Shown here one piece after another: positions 1 through 9,173 of a stretch of 47,069 bases of DNA. A program made the translations under genes and the position numbers. The notes beneath the pieces were generated by a model. The model worked only from the letters and a program-made list of their open reading frames with translations. It was not told the origin of the DNA and did no database searches. The DNA comes from Bacteroidetes bacterium HGW-Bacteroidetes-3 (lineage in GTDB: Bacteria > Bacteroidota > Bacteroidia > Flavobacteriales > Flavobacteriaceae): positions 1 through 47,069 of the forward strand of contig PHDE01000006.1 of assembly GCA_002842505.1 (NCBI GenBank). The letters run 5' to 3'. How positions within the stretch are numbered: position 1 is the first letter of the stretch; each line of letters opens with the position of its first letter.

Positions 1-94
1 CTCACGATAGACACCCTTGCTCTTGGCTAACGATTCCCATTGGCAGGCTCGTTCGGGATTTGCACCCTATAGATATATGGTATGCGTAGCGCAC
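1..94 (-). mobile_element. 5' end (domain I start) of a group II intron, truncated by the window edge
   Basis: The minus strand reads GTGCGCTACGCATACC...GGGTGCAAATCCC...GCCAAGAGCAAGGGTGTCTATCGTGAG. This has the GUGCG 5' boundary and the domain I 'AGAGCAAGGGTGTC..CGTGAG' signature of bacterial group II introns. It begins right after the ettA terminator. Confidence 0.7.
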
Positions 95-102
95 AATAAA
101 AA

Positions 103-128
103 GGCTACTGAATTTATTTTCAGTAGCC
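103..128 (-). terminator. Rho-independent terminator of ettA (bidirectional)
   Basis: Perfect 10-bp stem GGCTACTGAA/TTCAGTAGCC with a 6-nt loop, flanked by A-runs and T-runs. Confidence 0.85.
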
Positions 129-152
129 TTTTTTTATTTTATGAAGTATCTT

Positions 153-1844
153 TTATCTTATCAGTTTTTTAAATTTGATTCTTTTTGGCGTTAAATCGCC
201 ACCCAATCTTTTTTTCTTATTTTCTTCATAATCAGTAAAAGAGCCTTCAAAGAAATAAACTTCAGAATTTCCCTCGAAAGCCAAAATATGTGTACAAATT
301 CGGTCTAAAAACCAACGGTCGTGACTGATAATTACTGCGCAGCCCGCAAAATTTTCCAAACCTTCTTCTAAAGCGCGTAGCGTATTGATGTCTAAATCGT
401 TTGTTGGCTCATCTAACAACAACACGTTTCCTTCTTCACGCAAAGTCATCGCCAAATGCAACCTGTTTCTTTCACCGCCCGAAAGTGTGCTTACTTTTTT
501 ATTCTGGTCACTTCCCGAAAAATTAAATCTGCTTAAATAAGCGCGAGAATTTACCTGTCGGCCGCCCATTAAAACCAATTCCTGTTCATCGGCAAAATTT
601 TGCCAAATCGTTTTTTCAGGATCAATGTTGGAATGACTTTGGTCAACATAGGCTATTTTGGCAGTTTCACCCACAATAAACTCGCCTTTATCAGGCTTTT
701 CCTCCCCCATAATCATTTTGAAAATGGTGGTTTTACCGGCACCATTCGGACCAATAACACCAACTATTCCAGCTTGGGGAAGCTTAAAATTTAAATTTTC
801 ATACAATAATTTATCACCAAACGCTTTTGAAACGCCAATCGCATCAATAACATTTGTCCCTAAACGCGGACCGTTAGGAATATAAATTTCCAATTTTTCA
901 TCCAATTGATTTTGATCCTGGCTCATTAACTTGTCGTAATTCGACAAACGCGCTTTTGATTTTGCGTGACGGCCTTTTGGCGCCATTCTCACCCATTCCA
1001 ACTCCCGTTCCAGCGTTTTTTGGTGTTTGGATGCTTGTTTGGATTCTTGCGCTAATTTTTTCGATTTTTGCTCTAACCAAGTAGAGTAATTTCCTTTCCA
1101 AGGAATTCCTTCACCCCTGTCCAGTTCCAAAATCCAACCTGCCACGTTATCTAGAAAATATCGATCGTGCGTTACGGCAATAACAGTTCCTTTATATTGC
1201 TGCAAATGATTTTCTAACCAATGCACAGATTCCGCATCTAAATGGTTGGTAGGCTCATCCAACAATAAAATATCAGGTTCCTGCAACAGCAATCGGCACA
1301 AAGCCACCCTTCTGCGTTCACCTCCTGAAAGATTTTTAATTGGCGTGTCTCCGTCTGGCGTTCTTAAGGCATCCATCGCAATTTCTAGCTTTGTGTCCAA
1401 TTCCCAAGCATTTGATGCGTCAATTTTATCTTGAAGCACCGCTTGTTGCGCCATTAATTTATCCATTTTGTCGGCATCGGAATACACTTCTTCCAAGCCG
1501 AACAGTTCATTTATTTTGTTGTATTCTTCTAAAATGGCAACGGTTTCGGCAACGCCTTCTTTTACCACATCCAATACCGTTTTGGTATCATCCAATTGCG
1601 GTTCCTGTGATAGAAATCCGACCGAATATCCCGGTGCAAAAACCACATCACCCTGATAATTTTTTTCAATTCCGGCAATAATTCTAAGCAAAGTAGATTT
1701 ACCCGAACCGTTTAAACCTAAAATCCCAATCTTAGCTCCGTAAAAGAAACTTAAATAAATATTTTTTAAAACCGGTTTGTTTGCTCCTTGGTAAGTTTTT
1801 GTTAAACCTGCCATTGAAAAAATCACCTTATTATCGTCTGCCAT
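153..1844 (-). CDS. ettA: Energy-dependent translational throttle protein EttA (ABC-F ATPase)
   Basis: Two Walker A motifs (GLNGSGKST, GPNGAGKTT), LSGGE signatures, and the LLLDEPTNHLD/LLLDEPTNDLD pair; length and inter-domain linker typical of EttA. Confidence 0.93.
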   Translation of the reverse strand: MADDNKVIFSMAGLTKTYQGANKPVLKNIYLSFFYGAKIGILGLNGSGKSTLLRIIAGIEKNYQGDVVFAPGYSVGFLSQEPQLDDTKTVLDVVKEGVAETVAILEEYNKINELFGLEEVYSDADKMDKLMAQQAVLQDKIDASNAWELDTKLEIAMDALRTPDGDTPIKNLSGGERRRVALCRLLLQEPDILLLDEPTNHLDAESVHWLENHLQQYKGTVIAVTHDRYFLDNVAGWILELDRGEGIPWKGNYSTWLEQKSKKLAQESKQASKHQKTLERELEWVRMAPKGRHAKSKARLSNYDKLMSQDQNQLDEKLEIYIPNGPRLGTNVIDAIGVSKAFGDKLLYENLNFKLPQAGIVGVIGPNGAGKTTIFKMIMGEEKPDKGEFIVGETAKIAYVDQSHSNIDPEKTIWQNFADEQELVLMGGRQVNSRAYLSRFNFSGSDQNKKVSTLSGGERNRLHLAMTLREEGNVLLLDEPTNDLDINTLRALEEGLENFAGCAVIISHDRWFLDRICTHILAFEGNSEVYFFEGSFTDYEENKKKRLGGDLTPKRIKFKKLIR

Positions 1845-1879
1845 TTTTTGAGTTGTTTGTTATGTTGTTTTGCTTTTTG

Positions 1880-1900
1880 TTTCAAGTTTCAAGTTTCAAG
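1880..1900. repeat. Heptamer tandem repeat (TTTCAAG)x3
   Basis: Three perfect tandem TTTCAAG units upstream of ettA. Confidence 0.9.
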
Positions 1901-1951
1901 TTTTTCTTAAATATATATTTTTTTTAAAAACTTTTTCCGTATAAATAATAG

Positions 1952-1977
1952 TTCCCCCCTTCGGGGGTTAGGGGGCT
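1952..1977. repeat. Dispersed palindromic element TTCCCCCCTTCGGGGGTTAGGGGGCT, copy 1
   Basis: CCCCC-TTC-GGGGG palindrome; near-identical copy at 13214-13237. Confidence 0.8.
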
Positions 1978-2154
1978 TTAAACCCTTCCTTTCAATGCGT
2001 TAAACACCCAGGCGATGGCGAAAAATCCAACTCCTACGGAAGCAAATCCCCAGCCGGCTATGTCATTATATCGAAAAGCTCCAAGCGCGATAAGTCCAAC
2101 GCCAACTACAAGCATAATAAATGTTGCCCAAGCCAATACCGTATTTTTATTCAT
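1978..2154 (-). CDS. Small two-TM membrane protein (58 aa; CAL67264-family-like)
   Basis: Minus strand ATG at 2154: MNKNTVLAWATFIMLVVGVGLIALGAFRYNDIAGWGFASVGVGFFAIAWVFNALKGRV*. Below the ORF-track length cutoff. Confidence 0.7.
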   Translation of the reverse strand: MNKNTVLAWATFIMLVVGVGLIALGAFRYNDIAGWGFASVGVGFFAIAWVFNALKGRV

Positions 2155-2241
2155 TTTATATGGTTATTTGTTAAATTGAATTTCTAAAAAATAAATTGCA
2201 GTTTGCAAATATCGTAATTTTCAGCTACAAAAATACAAAAA

Positions 2242-2264
2242 AACGCACTCTTTAGGAGTGCGTT
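2242..2264 (-). terminator. Rho-independent terminator
   Basis: AACGCACTC-TTTAG-GAGTGCGTT perfect 9-bp stem, with a T-rich tract on the minus strand. Confidence 0.7.
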
Positions 2265-2364
2265 AAATTAAAATAAAAGTAAAAATTAGCTATTATAAAA
2301 CTGGGCTGACTCAGTTTTTTTTTATTTAAATTATTTGAACTTAATTCTATTTACAATGGCATTT

Positions 2365-2450
2365 GCGTTAGGGATTGAAGAGGAAATCCTTTTTTGAGGC
2401 TTTTTGCCGAGAAAAAGATTGCAACGAAAAGCCCGACCCAAAGGGAACGC
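2365..2450 (+). ncRNA. Candidate structured RNA or dispersed intergenic element
   Basis: GCGTT...AACGC closing pair enclosing GGATT/AATCC, GGC-tttttt-GCC and CCC-aaa-GGG hairpins. Its wording (GGGATTGAA...AAAAGATT..GAAAGCCCGACCC..GGGAACGCCC) resembles a recurrent flavobacterial intergenic sequence. Confidence 0.35.
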
Positions 2451-2501
2451 CCAGAAAAACTATACATAAATTCCCGTTTTTATTAGAATTAGACCTATTA
2501 T

Positions 2502-4133
2502 TTATACAACCTTTCTTAATTTTTCTTCAACTTTATTGTTTTTAGAAATAACTTCAAATTGATTGGAGGTGTTATTTTCGCCTCCTGCTTTTAAAGCTTT
2601 CTCGCCTGCAAAAAATGTTTTATGATCATCACCAAGATTTGATCCCGCCATTCTTTGATGTTTTACACAAGCAACACCTTTACGAATTTCCTGTCTCTGA
2701 ACACCTTTTACATAAGCCAACATCCCTTCTTCTCCAAAATAGCCTTCAGTTAAATTATTCATATCAAGTGCTGTTGTATGATAAGTTGGTAACGTAATTA
2801 AGTGATGAAAAATGCCTGCATATTTTGCGCCATCGATTTGGAACGTTCTAATTTTCTCATCTGCACGATCGCACAATTGTGAATCATCATATTGTTCATC
2901 CATTAAATTATTTCTATCATAGTCTGTCATATTTTCACCTTCCGAAAGCATTTCTTCATATACCTGATTGCGGAAATTTAATGTCCAATTAAAAGATGGT
3001 GAATTATTGTAAACCAATTTAGCATTTGGCACAACTTCTTTAATTCTGTTTACCATATTTGCGATTTGTTTCACATTTGGTGTTGGAGTTTCAATCCAAA
3101 GTAAATCTGCTCCATTTTGAAGACTGGTAACACAATCTAACACAACTCTATCTATATTAGAGCCATCTTTAAATTTATACAATCCATTTGGCAATCTTAC
3201 AGGACGCACTAATTTACCATCTCTTTTAAGAAACACATCATCTTCTTCAGCATCATTTATATCAATTTCTTCCGCTTCTATAAAGGCTAAATATTGAGAA
3301 GCTAAATCTCCTGGTTCATTGCTAACCGGTAATTTCTGCGTTAAACTGGCGCCTTCAGAATCTGTTCTTGCAACAATAATTCCATCATCCACGCCCAATT
3401 CTAAAAACGCATACCGAATAGCATTCAGTTTGGCAATAAAATCTTCATGAGGCACCGTAACTTTTCCATCTTGATGACCACATTGTTTGGCATCAGAAAC
3501 TTGATTTTCAATTTGAATCGCACAAGCGCCAGCTTCAATCATTTTCTTTGTTAACAAATAAGTAGCTTCTTCATTCCCAAAACCAGCATCAATATCAGCA
3601 ATAATAGGAACTATATGTGTTTCAAAATTATCAATTTGATCTTGTACATCTTCCCCTTTTTCAAGTCTTCTAAACAAATCATTTAACTCAATAGCATCTG
3701 CTTGACGCAAAAAATCATAAATTTCTTTAATTAAGGCCGGAACAGAAGTTTTTTCGTGCATCGATTGATCTGGCAATGGTCCAAATTCTGAGCGCAGTGC
3801 TGCCACCATCCAACCAGACAGGTATAAATATCTTTTACTTGTTGTTTTATGGTGCTTTTTAACAGCAATCATATTTTGTTGCGCAACAAAACCGTGCCAA
3901 CAACCTAATGATTGTGTGTAATTTGAAACATCTGCATCATATTCTGCCATATCTTTTCTCATAATGGCAGCTGTATATTTTGCGATATCTAAACCTGTTT
4001 TAAAACGATTTTGCGCAACCATTCTAGCTGCAGTTTCAGGATTTATTGCATTCCAAGTATTTCCATACTTGGTTTTAAGATCTCTTACAGTTTGTAAAGC
4101 AGAACTATAATTACTTTGTGCTAAATTTTTCAT
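2502..4133 (-). CDS. aceA: Isocitrate lyase
   Basis: The KKMIEAGACAIQIENQVSDAKQCGHQDGKVTVPHEDF active-site region of isocitrate lyases. Confidence 0.93.
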   Translation of the reverse strand: MKNLAQSNYSSALQTVRDLKTKYGNTWNAINPETAARMVAQNRFKTGLDIAKYTAAIMRKDMAEYDADVSNYTQSLGCWHGFVAQQNMIAVKKHHKTTSKRYLYLSGWMVAALRSEFGPLPDQSMHEKTSVPALIKEIYDFLRQADAIELNDLFRRLEKGEDVQDQIDNFETHIVPIIADIDAGFGNEEATYLLTKKMIEAGACAIQIENQVSDAKQCGHQDGKVTVPHEDFIAKLNAIRYAFLELGVDDGIIVARTDSEGASLTQKLPVSNEPGDLASQYLAFIEAEEIDINDAEEDDVFLKRDGKLVRPVRLPNGLYKFKDGSNIDRVVLDCVTSLQNGADLLWIETPTPNVKQIANMVNRIKEVVPNAKLVYNNSPSFNWTLNFRNQVYEEMLSEGENMTDYDRNNLMDEQYDDSQLCDRADEKIRTFQIDGAKYAGIFHHLITLPTYHTTALDMNNLTEGYFGEEGMLAYVKGVQRQEIRKGVACVKHQRMAGSNLGDDHKTFFAGEKALKAGGENNTSNQFEVISKNNKVEEKLRKVV

Positions 4134-4209
4134 AATTTTGTCTTGTATTTAATTTTTATGGTTATTTATATGAATCACCCTTTAATTTCGCGGTTTTTGG
4201 GTGGTTTTT

Positions 4210-5808
4210 TTATAGGTATTTATAAGCTTTTAAGGTTAAGAATTCTTCAAATTTTTCTGAAATGACCAGTGAATCAAATAATTCGATGGCCAAGTTAAAT
4301 TTTCCGTTTTTGAAGGCATCTTCCCCAACCAACGCTGTAATTTGATGAATTTCAGACTCCAACAATTCAATATATAGTTCAACGGTAAATTTTCTTCCGT
4401 CTGCCAATTCACAATTATTATGAAGCCATTGCCACAATTGCGTTCTCGAAATTTCGGCTGTTGCAGCGTCTTCCATTAAATTGTACAACGCTGCAGCGCC
4501 ATTTCCCGACAGCCAGGATTCCAGATATAAAATGCCAACATTGATATTTTTACGAATTCCGTCTTCGGTAATCGTTCCTTTTGGCTGCTCCAACAATTGG
4601 GATTCCGTAATCTTTAAATCATCTCTTTTTTTATCAATTTGATTGGGCGCTGGCATAAATTGGTTAAAAACTTCTAAAGCTACAGGTACCAATCCCGGAT
4701 GCGCTACCCAAGTGCCATCGTGACCATTTTTTGCTTCTCGCTCTTTATCGGCTCTCACTTTTTCGTAAGCGATGCTGTTGGCCTCATCATCATTTTTTAC
4801 AGGAATTTGCGCCGCCATTCCGCCCATTGCGTGAACATTTCGCTTGTGGCAACGCTGAATCACCAGCAAGGAATAAGCTTCCATAAAAGGTGAAGCCATA
4901 GTTACCTGACTTCTATCTGGCACAACAAAACCTTTATGGTTCCTAAATTTTTTGATATAGGAAAAAATATAGTCCCATCGTCCGCAATTCAATCCAGCTA
5001 TATGGTCTTTCAATTCATAAATAATTTCATCAATTTGAAAACTTGCGGTGATGGTTTCAATTAAAACAGTTGCTTTGATAGTTGCTTGTTTTATGCCGAA
5101 GTATTCTTGAGAAAACACAAAAACTTCATTCCACCAGCGGGCTTCCAAATAATGCTCCAATTTTGGCAAATAGAAATATGGACCCGATTCATTTGTCAAC
5201 AATTGTTTGGCATTGTGAAAAAAGTAGAGGCCAAAATCGACCAAAGAACCCGACATTTGTTCTTCATTCATCAACAAATGTTTTTCATTCAAATGCAATC
5301 CTCTTGGCCTCACCAAAAGTGTTGCAACGGTTTCATTTAATTTATATTCCTTTCCGTTTTCATTTGAAAAAGAAATGGTTTTTTTGATGGCATCTCGCAA
5401 ATTTTGTTGTCCTTCCATTAAATTGCTCCAAGTTGGAGAATTGCTGTCTTCAAAATCGGCCATAAAAACTTTTGCGCCAGAATTTAATGCGTTGATAATC
5501 ATTTTCCTGTCCACCGGACCCGTAATTTCAACCCTTCTGTCCAACAAATCCTTTGGCAATGGCGCGGCAGTCCAATCGCCTTCTCTAATGTCAACAGTTT
5601 CCCTTGGGAATTCGGGAAAATTCCCTTTGTCAAAATACGCTTGTTGCGCAATCCTTCTTTCCAACAATTCCAAACGCTCACTGTTGAATTTTTCGTGCAG
5701 CTGCACTAAAAAATCCATCGCTTCATTTGTTAAAATATCCTCATAAGAATTTTTAACATCTTCTGAAAATGATACTGGGTGAATTGTTGTTTCATTAAAT
5801 TTTTTCAT
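4210..5808 (-). CDS. aceB: Malate synthase A
   Basis: VFMADFEDSNSPTW, LLVRPRGLHL and ATVLIETITASFQIDEI motifs. Start set to the internal Met (MKKFNET) because a -7 box at 5830-5837 places the TSS downstream of the ORF-track start at 5832. Confidence 0.92.
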   Translation of the reverse strand: MKKFNETTIHPVSFSEDVKNSYEDILTNEAMDFLVQLHEKFNSERLELLERRIAQQAYFDKGNFPEFPRETVDIREGDWTAAPLPKDLLDRRVEITGPVDRKMIINALNSGAKVFMADFEDSNSPTWSNLMEGQQNLRDAIKKTISFSNENGKEYKLNETVATLLVRPRGLHLNEKHLLMNEEQMSGSLVDFGLYFFHNAKQLLTNESGPYFYLPKLEHYLEARWWNEVFVFSQEYFGIKQATIKATVLIETITASFQIDEIIYELKDHIAGLNCGRWDYIFSYIKKFRNHKGFVVPDRSQVTMASPFMEAYSLLVIQRCHKRNVHAMGGMAAQIPVKNDDEANSIAYEKVRADKEREAKNGHDGTWVAHPGLVPVALEVFNQFMPAPNQIDKKRDDLKITESQLLEQPKGTITEDGIRKNINVGILYLESWLSGNGAAALYNLMEDAATAEISRTQLWQWLHNNCELADGRKFTVELYIELLESEIHQITALVGEDAFKNGKFNLAIELFDSLVISEKFEEFLTLKAYKYL

Positions 5809-5829
5809 GATGGTTTTATTTTTATGGGG

Positions 5830-5837
5830 CAAACATA
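5830..5837 (-). promoter_or_regulatory. aceB -7 promoter element (TATGTTTG)
   Basis: Perfect Bacteroidetes TAnnTTTG on the minus strand. Confidence 0.65.
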
Positions 5838-5859
5838 AAAAAAAGTTTTTTACAAAACA

Positions 5860-5873
5860 AGCGAACGTTCGCT
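5860..5873. promoter_or_regulatory. Palindromic operator AGCGAACGTTCGCT in the aceB/regulator intergenic region
   Basis: Perfect 14-bp palindrome; its centre is 29.5 bp from the 5' T of the aceB -7 box. Confidence 0.65.
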
Positions 5874-5917
5874 AAATATTAATTTTAGATAAATTTTTAT
5901 TATTTCGCTAAAAAACA

Positions 5918-5925
5918 TACCTTTG
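5918..5925 (+). promoter_or_regulatory. -7 promoter element (TACCTTTG) of the ScfR-like regulator; near-leaderless
   Basis: Perfect TAnnTTTG ending 4 nt before the ATG at 5930. Confidence 0.55.
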
Positions 5926-5929
5926 TTTT

Positions 5930-7405
5930 ATGAATATCGAAGAAGAATACATCCGTTTAATCTTTGGATTGAAATTGAAGCAAATAAGAACAGAGAAAAA
6001 TCTGTCTTTATTTGGACTTTCCAAGCTTACAAATATTTCAAAATCGTACCTAAACGAAATTGAAAAAGGCAAAAAATATCCAAAAACAGATAAAATTGCA
6101 CTTTTGTCGCAAGTGCTGGAGGTTCCTTATGACAATATGGTTTCTTTAAAACTAGACAAAAACCTAGCGCCATTAGGGGAAATATTGCAATCTAAAATTT
6201 TAAAAGAAATTCCGTTGGATTTATTTGGCATTCAGGAAGCCGATTTGATCGACATTATTTCAAACGCGCCTGCCAAGGTAAATGCGTTTATAAGTACGTT
6301 AATCAAGATTGCCCAAAACTACAACTTGTCGCGTGAAAGTTTCTTTTTGGCGGCTTTGCGTTCTTACCAGGAAGCGCACAACAATTATTTTGAAGACATT
6401 GAAATCAGTGTTGAAAAATTTGCAAAAGCCTATCAAATAAATTTAGAGGAAAAAATAAAATCGAGCGATTTAGAAGAAATATTGGTAGAAGAATTTAATT
6501 ATAAAATAGTTGAAAACGGACTTTCCTCTTACATAAACCTAACGGAATTAAGATGCGTGTTTATTCCAAAAACAAACACTTTATTGTTAAGCGACGTTAT
6601 AGACGAGTCGCAAAAAACTTTTATTTTCGCAAAAGAACTCGCTTACAATTATATGAATTTAAAGGAAAGGCTCTATACCTTTTCATGGATTAAATTTGAA
6701 ACTTTCGACCAGGTTTTAAATAATTTTATGGCATCTTATTTTGCCGGCGCGCTCATCATTCCAAAAAAAGCCATCGAAAATCAGCTGAAAACATTTTTTG
6801 AGCAAGAAAAATGGGACGGAGACAATTTCAATAAAATGATTGCCCATTTCACCGATTCGCCCGAAACTTATTACCAACGTTTGACAAACATTTTGCCAAA
6901 AGTGTTTCATTTTAAAAACTTGTTCTTTTTGCGTTTCACCAATAAAAATGGCGAAAACAGGTACAAACTTTCGAAAGAACTTCACATAACCCAGCAACAG
7001 CCGCCAACCGCCAACGAAACTCATGAGCGTTATTGCAGAAGGTGGATTTCTATTGATCTTTTAAACAGAGTTGGCAAAAATGAAATTATTTCCGACATCC
7101 AAATTTCAAATTATCCGGGAAATGAATTGAGTTATTTGGTGTTTTCAAGTGCCACTAAAGATCCATTTAAAGAAAATCACAATCGGAGCATCAGTATTGG
7201 TTTGCTAATTTCACCGCTTTTAACAAGTAAAATTAACTTTATAAACGATCCAAATATTAAATCCAAAAAAGTTGGCGTTACTTGTGAACGCTGTCCAATA
7301 ACCGATTGTGATGTTCGCGTTGTTGAAGCTATTGAACTTCAAAAAATGGCCAAAAATGAAGAAATCGCCAATTCGGTTCAACAAATCTTAAAGGATTTTT
7401 CCTAA
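5930..7405 (+). CDS. XRE-family short-chain fatty-acyl regulator (ScfR/RamB-like; DUF2083-type)
   Basis: N-terminal HTH (LFGLSKLTNISKSYLNEIEKGKKYP), IrrE-like middle region, and C-terminal GVTCERCPITDCDVR; divergent from the glyoxylate shunt genes. Confidence 0.85.
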   Translation: MNIEEEYIRLIFGLKLKQIRTEKNLSLFGLSKLTNISKSYLNEIEKGKKYPKTDKIALLSQVLEVPYDNMVSLKLDKNLAPLGEILQSKILKEIPLDLFGIQEADLIDIISNAPAKVNAFISTLIKIAQNYNLSRESFFLAALRSYQEAHNNYFEDIEISVEKFAKAYQINLEEKIKSSDLEEILVEEFNYKIVENGLSSYINLTELRCVFIPKTNTLLLSDVIDESQKTFIFAKELAYNYMNLKERLYTFSWIKFETFDQVLNNFMASYFAGALIIPKKAIENQLKTFFEQEKWDGDNFNKMIAHFTDSPETYYQRLTNILPKVFHFKNLFFLRFTNKNGENRYKLSKELHITQQQPPTANETHERYCRRWISIDLLNRVGKNEIISDIQISNYPGNELSYLVFSSATKDPFKENHNRSISIGLLISPLLTSKINFINDPNIKSKKVGVTCERCPITDCDVRVVEAIELQKMAKNEEIANSVQQILKDFS

Positions 7406-8124
7406 AACTGCATTGGAACTTCTATAAAAAGCAATTCGGAATTGCTGTTGGCTTTTATGGCTATGCTTTTGGTTTCTGAAATTCCGATGGCATCTCTTTT
7501 TCCTAAAATTTCACTGTCAATGGTGATTTCACCTTCAACAACCATCACATACAATCCGTGATTTTCCGATTTTAGTGGGTAGCTAAACTCCGAATTTTCG
7601 TCCAAATCAATTCTTGAAATCAACGCATCCTGATGAATTTTTAAGGAGCCTTCCAATTTTTCATCTAAGGAAGAAACCAAAATTTGGAGCTTGTTTTTTC
7701 TTTCTGAAGGATCAAATTTTTGTTGGTCATACCTTGGTTCCACCTCATTTTTATTTGGAAAAATCCAAATTTGAAACAAATTTATTTCTTCAATTGGCGA
7801 ATTGTTCATTTCAGAATGCTGCAAACCGCTTCCGGCGGACATCACTTGCACTTCTCCTGTTTCAATGGCAATCCATTTATTTCCCATAGAATCTTTATGT
7901 TTCAAAGCGCCTTTTAAGGGAATGGTGATAATTTCCATATTGTCATGGGGATGTGTTCCAAAGCCCATTCCACCTTGAATTACATCATCGTTTAAAACCC
8001 GTAACGCCCCAAAATTCACTTTTTCAGGATGGTAATAATTCGCAAAACTAAATGAATAATTCGCGTTTAGCCATCCGTAATTTGCTTGGCCTCTATCAGT
8101 TGATTTATATATTAATTTTTTCAT
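7402..8124 (-). CDS. Pirin family protein (bicupin, YhaK-like)
   Basis: GGMGFGTHPHDNMEIITIPLKGALKHKDSMGN...SAGSGLQHSEMN pirin signature. Confidence 0.92.
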   Translation of the reverse strand: MKKLIYKSTDRGQANYGWLNANYSFSFANYYHPEKVNFGALRVLNDDVIQGGMGFGTHPHDNMEIITIPLKGALKHKDSMGNKWIAIETGEVQVMSAGSGLQHSEMNNSPIEEINLFQIWIFPNKNEVEPRYDQQKFDPSERKNKLQILVSSLDEKLEGSLKIHQDALISRIDLDENSEFSYPLKSENHGLYVMVVEGEITIDSEILGKRDAIGISETKSIAIKANSNSELLFIEVPMQF

Positions 8125-8145
8125 TTTGTTTTTATATTCATCTGT

Positions 8146-8583
8146 TTATCTAATTTTATCTAAAATTTCATTCAATGTTTTCGCTTCTTCTTCCGTAATT
8201 GAATTCATTTGGTTGCCAAGCTCTTCAATTTTAATTTTATCCAATAATTTTAAGCCTTTTTCTGAAATTTTCACATAAACCACGCGTCTGTCGTTCTCGC
8301 AACGGGTTCTTTCAATCAAACCTTTATCGCATAATTTATCCATAAGCCTGGTGGCGTTTGGCGATTTTTCAATCATTCTTTCCTTCACCGAATTCACTGT
8401 TACCGCTTCATTGGCGCCCTTCAATATTCGTAAAATATTGTATTGCTGATTGGAAATTTTAGATGGTTTTAAAATTTCATTGCCAACAGTATTGAGCCAA
8501 TTCGCCGTATATTTTATATTAATTAGCGCCTTAACTCTTTCGTTCGGAAATTTTGAATTGATGTCTTTTGAAATATCGCCCAT
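8146..8583 (-). CDS. MarR family transcriptional regulator
   Basis: Winged-helix pattern: ISNQQYNILRILKGANEAVTVNSVKERMIEKSPNATRLMDKLCDKGLIERTRCENDRRVVYVKISEKG. Confidence 0.9.
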   Translation of the reverse strand: MGDISKDINSKFPNERVKALINIKYTANWLNTVGNEILKPSKISNQQYNILRILKGANEAVTVNSVKERMIEKSPNATRLMDKLCDKGLIERTRCENDRRVVYVKISEKGLKLLDKIKIEELGNQMNSITEEEAKTLNEILDKIR

Positions 8584-8585
8584 AA

Positions 8586-9119
8586 TTACAGTGCTTTTTC
8601 TAACTCATCAACAAGAATTTGAAGGTTTGCTTTTAAGTGAGCATTTACGATTTCCCCTTCTTTAAAATTTTCATTGAAGGAAGGAAAAGGCATGCTTCCA
8701 ATAATATTTCCGCCATTGAAAGGAAACCTTTCCAAAGCAATATTTAAAACTGATTGTCCGCCCCTAATTCCCGGTGAAGTGCTCAATAATAACATAGGTT
8801 TGTTTCTCCAAACCTTACCTTCAATTCTTGAAAGCCAGTCAAATACATTTTTAAAAGCGGTTGAATAAGCACCATTGTGTTCGGCCAACGAGATTACAAA
8901 TCCGTCCGCTTTCTCAATAATTTCATTCAAAGCCAACACGCCTTTTGAAAATCCTTGCCCATTTTCAACATCCACCGAAAATAACGGAATGTCAAAATCA
9001 TTTAAATCCACTTTTGTCAATGTTACATTTTTAACCAATCCGCCCGCATATTCTGCCAATATTTTATTGATTGAATTTTTACTTGAACTTCCGCTTAGGG
9101 TAACTATATTTTTTGTCAT
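8586..9119 (-). CDS. NADPH-dependent FMN reductase-like protein
   Basis: LSGSSSKNSINK flavodoxin-like phosphate loop; EHNGAYSTAFKNVFDWLSR. Confidence 0.9.
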   Translation of the reverse strand: MTKNIVTLSGSSSKNSINKILAEYAGGLVKNVTLTKVDLNDFDIPLFSVDVENGQGFSKGVLALNEIIEKADGFVISLAEHNGAYSTAFKNVFDWLSRIEGKVWRNKPMLLLSTSPGIRGGQSVLNIALERFPFNGGNIIGSMPFPSFNENFKEGEIVNAHLKANLQILVDELEKAL

Positions 9120-9148
9120 AATTTTTGTCTTAATTTTAATTGATGATG

Positions 9149-9156
9149 CAAATGTA
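9149..9156 (-). promoter_or_regulatory. -7 promoter element (TACATTTG) of the FMN reductase-MarR-pirin operon
   Basis: Perfect TAnnTTTG on the minus strand, 30 nt upstream of the ATG. Confidence 0.6.
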
Positions 9157-9173
9157 CATAAATTATTTTTAAT

